Assembly: GCF_029762515.1 (NCBI RefSeq)
Contig: NZ_JARVGN010000017.1
Coordinates: 1-11,643 of the forward strand
DNA from: Methanocalculus sp.
GTDB taxonomy: Archaea; Halobacteriota; Methanomicrobia; Methanomicrobiales; Methanocorpusculaceae
Direction of reading: 5' to 3'
DNA: 11,643 nucleotides
This document shows positions 6,053-11,643 of this stretch, one piece after another. Positions within the stretch are counted from its first letter, which is position 1, and every line of letters begins with the position of its first letter. A program made the translations under genes and the position numbers. The notes beneath the pieces were generated by a model. It made no database searches. It was not told the DNA's origin and saw only the letters and a program-made list of their open reading frames with translations.

Positions 6053-7234
6053 ATGAACGTGGATCTCAGTGGGTTTCTGACGAAAGAACTGAAGAAAACA
6101 ATACGGGAATATCGAGCAGCATGTTCTGAAAATGATTCCCGCATAGTCCGGGAGAAAGCCCATATCTGTGCGATTCTGAGTCAAAAATTAGCTGAGCAGT
6201 CGCCATCATTTCGGAATAAATACCTCTCAGATGCAAAAAAATGGGAATTTATTGCATCCGGAAAAAATCCGGTGTCCTTGGATATCAGTAATAGAGATCC
6301 CTCCCGACGACCAGAAACTCAGGATTCTGCGAATGAATCGGATCTGGATTTTGATGCAACGTCGTTGATATCATCATCATCGGTCAGGTGGGATGATATC
6401 GGTGGTCTGGATGAGGTTAAACGTCTGGTAAAGGAAACGGTAGTCATCGCGGGTCTTCGGAAACCTGCTGCAATCCAGCCATGGAAGGGAATTCTTCTCT
6501 TTGGCCCTCCAGGGACGGGAAAGACGATGATTGCAGCAGCGGCTGCAGGGAGTCTGCATGCGACTTTCTTTGATGTGAAAGCCGATCGTATTCTCTCAAA
6601 ATATTTTGGGGAGTCATCAAAGATCATTGCCTCTCTCTACGCATCAGCAAGGAAGCGGGCACCTTCGATTGTGTTTATTGATGAGTTTGATGCGCTCGGT
6701 TCAGCAAGAAGTGAAGGTACCGGCGAAGCAACACGAAAGCTGCTCTCTTCTCTTCTCACCGAACTTGATGGACTGCAAGACAAGAACGCTGATCGGCTTC
6801 TTCTCACTATGGCAGCCACCAATACTCCCTGGGATCTTGATCCGGCAGTTCTGTCTCGTTTTCCCCGGCGAATTTTTGTGACGCTTCCGGATGAGGCATC
6901 CTGTGCAGCAATCATCAGACTTCATCTGCGCGGTCTTGAAGTCGCTGATCTTGAAATTTCAGATCTTGGGAGGAGGTGTGTGGAACAGGGGTATTCAGGT
7001 AGAGATATTCAGAACCTCTGCCAGCAAGCGATCTGGGCCATGATCCACGAGGAAAATCCACAACTGGAGAAGCTCGCAGATCTCACGTTTGATGAGTTGA
7101 GTGAACAAGTGCTGAAGACAAGAGGTCTGTTTGCCGGTGATTTTACGGAGGCATTTGAGATTGTGCGTTCGCCAGTGCGCGAGGCCGACCTGGACCGGTA
7201 TAGGCAATGGAGTGAGGAGTATGGGGGGATGTGA
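6053..7234 (+). CDS. VPS4/katanin-like AAA ATPase
   Basis: 393 residues. Residues 1-72 are three predicted helices, the size and topology of an MIT domain. A polar linker runs to about 110. The AAA core begins VRWDDIGGLDEVKRLV and carries Walker A GPPGTGKT (151-158), pore loop SKYFGES (182-188) with Y184 where VPS4 has tryptophan, Walker B SIVFIDEFDAL (205-215) with catalytic E211, sensor-1 N257, R269 as arginine finger and SGRDI (315-319). The tail, READLDRYRQWSEEYG, matches the C-terminal helix of VPS4, katanin and spastin, which separates this clade from Cdc48 and proteasomal ATPases. Such enzymes are hexamers that pull polymer subunits, notably ESCRT-III, through the central pore. The start has a GGGGAT ribosome binding site and lies eight bases after the TPR/ARM gene. 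The ATPase call is secure; the ESCRT-III partnership is inferred from the nearby paralogues. Confidence 0.9.
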   Translation: MNVDLSGFLTKELKKTIREYRAACSENDSRIVREKAHICAILSQKLAEQSPSFRNKYLSDAKKWEFIASGKNPVSLDISNRDPSRRPETQDSANESDLDFDATSLISSSSVRWDDIGGLDEVKRLVKETVVIAGLRKPAAIQPWKGILLFGPPGTGKTMIAAAAAGSLHATFFDVKADRILSKYFGESSKIIASLYASARKRAPSIVFIDEFDALGSARSEGTGEATRKLLSSLLTELDGLQDKNADRLLLTMAATNTPWDLDPAVLSRFPRRIFVTLPDEASCAAIIRLHLRGLEVADLEISDLGRRCVEQGYSGRDIQNLCQQAIWAMIHEENPQLEKLADLTFDELSEQVLKTRGLFAGDFTEAFEIVRSPVREADLDRYRQWSEEYGGM

Positions 7235-7341
7235 CCTGAACCAATATCATGGACTTACATGTACTTTCCGTCAGTTTGTTACAGCAAAAAAATGTGTTAA
7301 ACATCTCCGCTTAATCATAAATTTCAGGAGTAGAGCGGTCG

Positions 7342-7515
7342 GTGAAGGTGCGGGGCGCCAGATCTGCCTCGTGGGTGGTGGGCAACCTGCTCTGGGTGGC
7401 CTTCGGCGTGGCGGAGCGGAACGTGTACGTGACTGCATTATTTGCCTTTTACTGGGTGACAGCGGTGGTGGGATTGCGGAATAATTGGGGTGGATACGAA
7501 GCAAATATTGAATGA
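7342..7515 (+). pseudogene. 57-codon membrane protein remnant
   Basis: A frame from GTG 7342 to TGA 7515 encodes two hydrophobic segments (WVVGNLLWVAFGVA and YVTALFAFYWVTAVVGL) joined by a short polar loop. The pattern resembles the last two helices of small three-helix integral membrane proteins, but no first helix is found in any frame upstream, and the frame is closed by TAA 21 bases before the GTG. The segment is more GC-rich than its surroundings, and its placement between two unrelated gene clusters suggests a decayed 3' fragment. A possible AGGAG at 7326-7330 lies 11 bases before the GTG, so a real 57-residue protein cannot be excluded. The rest of 7235-7546 holds no other gene I can support. 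Confidence 0.4.
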
Positions 7516-7522
7516 ATAATTT

Positions 7523-7550
7523 GGAGGAGAAAGGTATTGTGAGAATTTAA
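7523..7550 (+). other. Orphan ribosome binding site with a three-codon frame
   Basis: GGAGG at 7523-7527 and AAGGT at 7531-7535 precede GTG 7539, but the frame stops at TAA 7548 after GTG AGA ATT. This looks like the 5' end of a former rightward gene, cut off where the restriction-modification operon now ends at 7547. Chance is a real alternative because the signal is short. Confidence 0.3.
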
Positions 7551-8251
7551 ATTTTTGAATTCATCCATTTCCGTACAATTGTCTTTACAAGATTTTGTGC
7601 ATCATGAAGTTCCATCGGGTTTTCAGGTTTCTGAAATTTTTTTCGAGCATGTCGGGCCTCTTTTCCAATTGCGTCGTAACTCTGGGCTGTTTGTTTGAAT
7701 CGCCCAATCTCGCTATAAAATTCTCCATTTTTCTTCACAGGTGCATAACCGTCTTCCTGGACTAATTCAATAATATTATAGAGCACACCAAATGAGTTGA
7801 AATCGTGGTCTATGAGTTCATTAACTCGCTGGACTCTCTCATCTGTTTGTGCGAGCCGAATTAATTTGATAATTTTGTTATCTGGTGGAGATTCAACAGT
7901 AGTTCCATCTTTTTTTGTAACGGTCACTTGGACTCGTGCGCGTATATGAATTGAAGCGGTTAAAGGTTCAAGAAAAATTGTCTTTTTACCGTCTTCATCA
8001 ATGAATTGAATTCCTCCTCGTTTTATCAAATCCGACGAATTGAAAAGTAGTTTTCTTGCTGCATTGATATTGATCAACAATTCATCGGCTTTTGCCTTGA
8101 CAGATTTATGATCGGAAGAATTCTCCAATGATGTAAATTCAAGTAGATATTTTTCACCTTCATTGAGAACACGAAAGTCAGTTGACTGGAGAATTTCACT
8201 CAATTCTGCTAGATCATTCGCATCTCCGTGAAGATCAACCTGCCACTTCAT
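7547..8251 (-). CDS. Uncharacterised protein at the end of the type I RM operon
   Basis: 234 residues, soluble. The N-terminal half is alpha/beta (MKWQVDLHGDANDLAELSEI, then strands such as EKYLLEF and SIHIRARVQVTVT). The C-terminal half is helical with a conserved-looking block, IGKEARHARKKF followed by PENPMELHDAQNLVKTIVRKW. I recall similar uncharacterised bacterial and archaeal proteins of about 220 residues that begin MKW and end with a G-x-x-ARH block, but know no function. Start ATG 8251 has AAGGT about nine bases upstream and follows the second hsdS by 24 bases, so it is the last gene of the operon as seen here. Position suggests a role in modulating or supplementing restriction, yet it has no nuclease, methylase or ATPase motif. 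It may also be a passenger gene carried with the locus. Confidence 0.82.
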   Translation of the reverse strand: MKWQVDLHGDANDLAELSEILQSTDFRVLNEGEKYLLEFTSLENSSDHKSVKAKADELLININAARKLLFNSSDLIKRGGIQFIDEDGKKTIFLEPLTASIHIRARVQVTVTKKDGTTVESPPDNKIIKLIRLAQTDERVQRVNELIDHDFNSFGVLYNIIELVQEDGYAPVKKNGEFYSEIGRFKQTAQSYDAIGKEARHARKKFQKPENPMELHDAQNLVKTIVRKWMNSKI

Positions 8252-8275
8252 TTCTGTTTACCTTTGTTCTTTTCT

Positions 8276-9799
8276 TCATTTTTTTGCCTTTATTCGCTCA
8301 AGCAGCACACTTGCTGGTTCATACTCCCGTTCCTCCCGCCGGGCCAGTTCTGCCTCGGTGGACACCAGCTGTCCGGAAAATGCCTGGGCGAGGATGGACT
8401 GCCGGAGTGTTTCGGTGCGTTCTTTAGCAGCGGTGATGCGGGCCTCGATCTGATCGGCGAGGGCGAATAGAGCGTCGGCCCGGTGGACAATTTCATCCTG
8501 TTCGGAAAGCGGAGGGAGGGGGATTGGTAAAGATTTGATATTACTCAAATTTAACCTGGCTCGACCCACACCGTGAATCGATTCTACCATTCTCTTCCTT
8601 GTTGATTCAGTATTGATCGCGAAGATGACGTATTTATTATTAGCAATTTCTTGATGCGGATTGAGTCTAATGCAATCAGCTTTAACAATTGCGGGTCCGA
8701 AATCATCTGGGATTTGACAAGCCCGAGGGATTGGGTCACCTAGTGTTCCAATAACAAGATCCTTTGGAAAAACTTGATGTTTTTTTAATTTTGTGAAATG
8801 ATCTGTTGAGATATGCGATTTCACATCGATGAAATTACCATCGCCTAAGTTTTGTAATCGTATGACTCTTGGACCGGAATCAGTATAATGCTCAGTTTTC
8901 AGATTCGATCCAAAAGGACCGTCTGTTATTGAATTTGCTTCGATACCAGATACCTGATCTATACTAGCCCAAGTCCATTTATCTGAAACAATTGGTAAAT
9001 CACTGATTTCTATTCCTTTTGGTTCACGATATTTTTCTTTCCACTTCGAATTTTTCGGAGTTTTTCCTTTATCTTGGAAAGTCTGTATTTGTTCTCTTTC
9101 CCAAGCCATTCGTTTTTGATTTAAGATATTTCCCACAGCCTCTTTTGCATCTGTAATGTCCGGATTCTCCGACCGCCAGTCCTCCGTCAGCCGCCCTTCG
9201 CACGCAGCGGCGAGCACCGCCTGCCTGAACTGCTGCACGATGCCCGGCACCCTGTCAAGGCGGGCCTGTGCGGCGTCCAGCCGGGCGAACAACGCCTCTA
9301 TGGCAGCTACGATGCGGTGCTGTTCGGCGAGAGGGGGGAGGGGGATTTTCAACTCTTTTAATTTTGTTGCATTACAATTTGGCTGAGCAATTCCTGAAAT
9401 ATTCTGAGAAATTTGGGTCCAATATTCGGATGTGCTAAAAAATAGACTCATGAATTTTTGATTGACATTTCTGTTTGGTCTAAGCCGAATGAGATACGAG
9501 GCAAAAATGCTATCTGGGCAGGAAGATATCAGATAGCTCTTGCCTGTAGTTGCACCAGTTCGTGCAAAAACAATGTCTCCAGACTCCAATTTATATTTGG
9601 AAATTTGTTCTTCCTTGATGCTGCAAAACGGAACATCATTCCAATCAACAAAATCATTCTGGATATCTGTAATTCGCAAAAAATGAGGTCCAACTTTATT
9701 TTTATCAGCTGAAGCCGTATATCCGTATTTTATTTCATCGGAGATATCGTTAATAGTTGATTGAATCCAACCTTCTGGCAACTCACTATTCTGCGGCAT
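8276..9799 (-). CDS. hsdS: Type I restriction-modification specificity subunit HsdS (second copy)
   Basis: 507 residues: the DNA-recognition subunit of a type I RM enzyme, binding one half-site with each target recognition domain (TRD). TRD1 covers about 1-150 (opening SELPEGW), the central conserved helix about 151-208 (IPLPPLAEQHRIVAAIEAL through GRLTEDWR), TRD2 about 265-425, and the C-terminal helix about 426-507 (IPLPPLSEQDEIVHR onward). Length and layout are complete. The region between the central helix and TRD2 is about 40 residues longer than in the first copy, with a lysine-rich segment (KGKTPKNSKWKEKYREP). The TRDs are A/T-rich and unlike those of the other copy, while the conserved helices are GC-rich and nearly identical to it. 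It lies 51 bases after the first copy, and its ribosome binding site is weak (GAGAT), so expression may be lower or depend on readthrough. Confidence 0.93.
   Translation of the reverse strand: MPQNSELPEGWIQSTINDISDEIKYGYTASADKNKVGPHFLRITDIQNDFVDWNDVPFCSIKEEQISKYKLESGDIVFARTGATTGKSYLISSCPDSIFASYLIRLRPNRNVNQKFMSLFFSTSEYWTQISQNISGIAQPNCNATKLKELKIPLPPLAEQHRIVAAIEALFARLDAAQARLDRVPGIVQQFRQAVLAAACEGRLTEDWRSENPDITDAKEAVGNILNQKRMAWEREQIQTFQDKGKTPKNSKWKEKYREPKGIEISDLPIVSDKWTWASIDQVSGIEANSITDGPFGSNLKTEHYTDSGPRVIRLQNLGDGNFIDVKSHISTDHFTKLKKHQVFPKDLVIGTLGDPIPRACQIPDDFGPAIVKADCIRLNPHQEIANNKYVIFAINTESTRKRMVESIHGVGRARLNLSNIKSLPIPLPPLSEQDEIVHRADALFALADQIEARITAAKERTETLRQSILAQAFSGQLVSTEAELARREEREYEPASVLLERIKAKK
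8295..8526. repeat. Direct repeat 1, copy in second hsdS (C-terminal helix)
   Basis: About 232 bases encoding the C-terminal conserved helix and nearly identical to 9870-10101 at constant offset 1575, without gaps. Long identical runs include the tract around 8385-8425 and the tract around 8470-8505. It is a plausible site for homologous recombination between the tandem hsdS genes. Confidence 0.85.
9173..9345. repeat. Direct repeat 2, copy in second hsdS (central helix)
   Basis: About 173 bases encoding the central conserved helix and nearly identical to 10679-10851 at constant offset 1506. It separates TRD1 from TRD2, so crossover here would swap half-sites between the two specificity genes. 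Confidence 0.85.
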
Positions 9800-9850
9800 T
9801 TTTTTATCTCTTGTTTTTCGATCACTATGGGTAATCTGTTAAAATTTTTC

Positions 9851-11245
9851 TTAAATAGAAGATTTAATACGCTCCAGCAGCACTAGTGCTGGTTCATATT
9901 CTCGCCTCTCCCGCTGGGCCAGCTCCGCCTCGGTAGGCACCAGCTGCCCGGAAAATGCCTGGGTGAGGATGGACTGCCGGAGTGTTTCGGTGCGTTCTTT
10001 GGCGGTGGCGACGCGGGCCTCGATCTGGTCTGCGAGGGCGAAGAGAGCGTCGGCCCGGTGGACAATTTCATCCTGTTCGGGGATAGGTGGAAGGGGGATT
10101 GCAATCGACTTTAAAATAGTACCATTTATTCCTGGACGAGTTTGTCCTCGAATTTGATTTTGAATTTGTTGCTGAACAGGAATTGCTCCTCTCAGTGTTT
10201 GAAATAAATAATGGGGAGATACTAAATCTTGATTCGAAGTAATGCGATAGACATGCTTGGTGATAATTGCGGTCTCACAATTTTCGGGAAAGACGCAACA
10301 TCTGCCAATTGTTGCCATGACAGTGATTAACAAATCCAGGGGCCTTGCAGTGTATTTTCTTAATTCTTCATATTTTTCCGGACTTATTCGGTGTTCTTTT
10401 CCATAGGAAAAAAATCCGTTCTGTACATTATCAATTCCAATTGCTAAAATCCCAGAATCTTGAAACTCTGAATGAAGTAGATTGCTGCCAAAAGGGCCAC
10501 TTTGGATAGAACGAGCCTCTGGTGAGGCCAGTTGCTCTATGGTTGCCCAACACCATTTATCGGGTATATCATTTAAACCAGAAGTATCGGGCGTTTGGAT
10601 TTTCTTTTTTCCGGACGATAGCGTATTAAGTGTTATTTCAAGGTATTTTCGTGAATTCTCTATATTCGGATGTTCCGCCCGCCAATCCTCCGTCAGCCGC
10701 CCATCGCACGCAGCAGCGAGCACCGCCTGCCGGAACTGCTGTAGGATGCCCGGCACCCTATCAAGGCGGGCTTGTGCAGCGTCCAGCCGGGCGAACAGCG
10801 CCTCGATGGCGGTGACTATGCGGTGCTGTTCGGCGAGAGGGGGGAGTGGTATTGTCAAGGCTTTGACAATCTTTTGAGTTATAAGAGGTTGCGAGCTCCC
10901 AGTCTGGATACTAATCCAATCTACGGTCTGAAAATACCTGATTAACCAATTGAACAAATCTTGAGAATTGGGTTTTATAACTAAAGTGTTGTCAGTAACC
11001 CAGGCATTTTTTTTGTATACTGTAAGTGCTCCCGCTGCGCCAACTCTACCGAGGGTAATAATTGGTGATGTGAAATTATAGCTATCAGTATAGCCTATGG
11101 GCCCTCCTGCCCCTGCAACAGGGTAAGGCTGATCTGGAATTTTACTATAGTCTTCCCTTTTTATGTACTTTCCACTGGCAATTGAGATGAGAGAGCCCAA
11201 ATCTGAAGTCTCCCACCCCTCCGGCAGCTCACTCTTCTGTTGCAT
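9851..11245 (-). CDS. hsdS: Type I restriction-modification specificity subunit HsdS (first copy)
   Basis: 464 residues, complete. TRD1 about 1-130 (opens SELPEGW; contains GAGGPIGYT and GSSQPLITQKIV, typical of TRDs), central conserved helix about 131-188 (IPLPPLAEQHRIVTAIEAL to GRLTEDWR), TRD2 about 222-380 (SGPFGSNL, LKSIAIPLPP), C-terminal helix about 381-464 (PEQDEIVHRADALFALADQ onward). Each TRD reads one half of a bipartite site and the two helices set the spacing and hold two HsdM subunits. The start ATG 11245 overlaps the 3' end of hsdM by 17 bases, with a G-rich ribosome binding site inside hsdM, so translation is probably coupled and this copy is likely the main partner of HsdM. 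Neither TRD resembles those of the downstream copy, so the two subunits should recognise different DNA sequences. Confidence 0.94.
   Translation of the reverse strand: MQQKSELPEGWETSDLGSLISIASGKYIKREDYSKIPDQPYPVAGAGGPIGYTDSYNFTSPIITLGRVGAAGALTVYKKNAWVTDNTLVIKPNSQDLFNWLIRYFQTVDWISIQTGSSQPLITQKIVKALTIPLPPLAEQHRIVTAIEALFARLDAAQARLDRVPGILQQFRQAVLAAACDGRLTEDWRAEHPNIENSRKYLEITLNTLSSGKKKIQTPDTSGLNDIPDKWCWATIEQLASPEARSIQSGPFGSNLLHSEFQDSGILAIGIDNVQNGFFSYGKEHRISPEKYEELRKYTARPLDLLITVMATIGRCCVFPENCETAIITKHVYRITSNQDLVSPHYLFQTLRGAIPVQQQIQNQIRGQTRPGINGTILKSIAIPLPPIPEQDEIVHRADALFALADQIEARVATAKERTETLRQSILTQAFSGQLVPTEAELAQRERREYEPALVLLERIKSSI
9870..10101. repeat. Direct repeat 1, copy in first hsdS (C-terminal helix)
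   Basis: Partner of 8295-8526. Differences are scattered, mostly third-position changes in the frame, so the copies have been separated for some time or are only partly homogenised. Confidence 0.85.
10679..10851. repeat. Direct repeat 2, copy in first hsdS (central helix)
   Basis: Partner of 9173-9345. Identical stretches include the run around the GGCGAGAGGGGGGAG motif that encodes the LPPLAEQ turn. Confidence 0.85.
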
Positions 11246-11643
11246 ACCCGTTCCCCATCAGGTCGAGAATCGCCTGTAGTTCGTCGACCGCGGCCTCGAG
11301 TTCGTCGATGGCCTCGGCAGCGAGTTCCTCCGGAAGTGGCAGGTCCTCGCTGGACTCCAGCGACTCGTCGCGCAGCCACTTCAGCGAGTCGATCTTGTAG
11401 TCTCGCTCCTGCAGCTCGGTGATATGGAACGAGCGCCAGCGGTCGGCGGGGGAGTCAGCGGCATTGCGCTTTGCCCGGGCGTTGGGGTCGGGGCCGTAGC
11501 AGTGCTCGAACTCGGCGAAATGCTCCGGGGTGAGGGGGCGGTCCTTCTTGGTGATCTTGGGCACGTTGGTGCGGGCGTCGTAGACCCAGGTGTGCTCGGT
11601 GGGCGCGCCCCTGGTGAAGAAAATCACGTTCGTCTTGGTGCCC
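11229..11643 (-). CDS. hsdM: C-terminal end of type I DNA methyltransferase HsdM, cut by the window edge
   Basis: The frame is open to the right edge and encodes the last 138 residues. It opens with GTKTNVIFFTRG, the strand after the catalytic NPPY region of HsdM N6-adenine methyltransferases (usually GVKTNVLFF), followed by WVYDARTNVPKITKKDRPLT and HFAEFEHCYG, both typical of HsdM. The last 35 residues form an acidic coiled coil (EELAAEAIDELEAAVDELQA), the part that contacts HsdS. HsdM methylates adenine within the sequence chosen by HsdS. The catalytic motifs lie outside the window. It is GC-rich compared with the TRD parts of the hsdS genes and overlaps the first hsdS by 17 bases, confirming the operon order hsdM-hsdS-hsdS-uncharacterised gene. 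Confidence 0.93.
   Translation of the reverse strand, partial: GTKTNVIFFTRGAPTEHTWVYDARTNVPKITKKDRPLTPEHFAEFEHCYGPDPNARAKRNAADSPADRWRSFHITELQERDYKIDSLKWLRDESLESSEDLPLPEELAAEAIDELEAAVDELQAILDLMGNGYATEE

Noticed and set aside
6053..7234. ATPase as a Cdc48 or proteasome-activating nucleotidase
   Set aside because: There is only one AAA domain, no N-terminal Cdc48 barrel or coiled coil plus OB domain, and no HbYX tail; the C-terminal helix instead fits the VPS4/katanin clade.
7131..7484. Rightward 117-codon frame from inside the ATPase gene into the gap
   Set aside because: Its first third is the shadow of the ATPase C terminus in another frame, and the rest is Gly/Arg-rich translation of the GC-rich remnant; the 57-codon membrane frame explains that stretch better.
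10482..10877. Rightward 131-codon frame antisense to the first hsdS
   Set aside because: A near copy occurs antisense to the second hsdS (9156-9386) only because the conserved helices are GC-rich and repeated; it is a mirror of real coding sequence.
8276..11245. One hsdS gene split by a frameshift
   Set aside because: Each frame has its own start, two TRDs, and both conserved helices, so they are two complete genes.
1..11643. CRISPR array, tRNA, rRNA, insertion sequence or integrase
   Set aside because: No regularly spaced short repeats, no tRNA-like stem and loop pattern, and no transposase or recombinase motif was seen on either strand.

Overview
The window looks archaeal, most likely from a methanogenic euryarchaeon. 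Start codons follow GGTGA or GGAGG-type ribosome binding sites, promoters look like A/T-rich TATA boxes with purine-rich BRE-like flanks, and the leftward half reads like a mesophilic euryarchaeal genome. The lineage is an inference from style only; no marker gene is present.

Region 1 (1-7234) is a divergently transcribed gene cluster. Leftward from a shared promoter region near 3.5 kb run two paralogous coiled-coil proteins of about 200 residues (2871-3473, 2253-2843), then an SPFH-like protein with zinc ribbons at both ends (147-1997), then the start of another gene that leaves the window (1-74). Rightward run an unrecognised alpha/beta protein (3589-4131), a TPR plus ARM/HEAT repeat protein (4131-6044) and a VPS4/katanin-like AAA ATPase (6053-7234). 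The last three are tightly coupled.

The paralogues have the ESCRT-III (Snf7/CdvB) layout: a basic N-terminal helical half, an acidic C-terminal half and, in one, a C-terminal helix with MIM1-like spacing. The ATPase has a helical N-terminal domain the size of an MIT domain and the C-terminal helix typical of VPS4 relatives. I therefore propose a euryarchaeal ESCRT-III/VPS4-like membrane-remodelling module with an SPFH partner and a repeat-protein scaffold. This rests on reading the proteins by eye and needs profile searches.

Region 2 (7235-7546) is a junction without an intact recognisable gene. It holds a 57-codon, two-membrane-segment reading frame that looks like the tail of a larger membrane protein, and an orphan ribosome binding site followed by a stop after three codons.

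Region 3 (7547-11643) is the 3' part of a leftward type I restriction-modification operon: the end of hsdM, two complete tandem hsdS genes with different recognition domains, and an uncharacterised 234-residue protein. No hsdR is inside the window. The two hsdS genes share two near-identical direct repeats about 1.5 kb apart, which could allow exchange of recognition domains.
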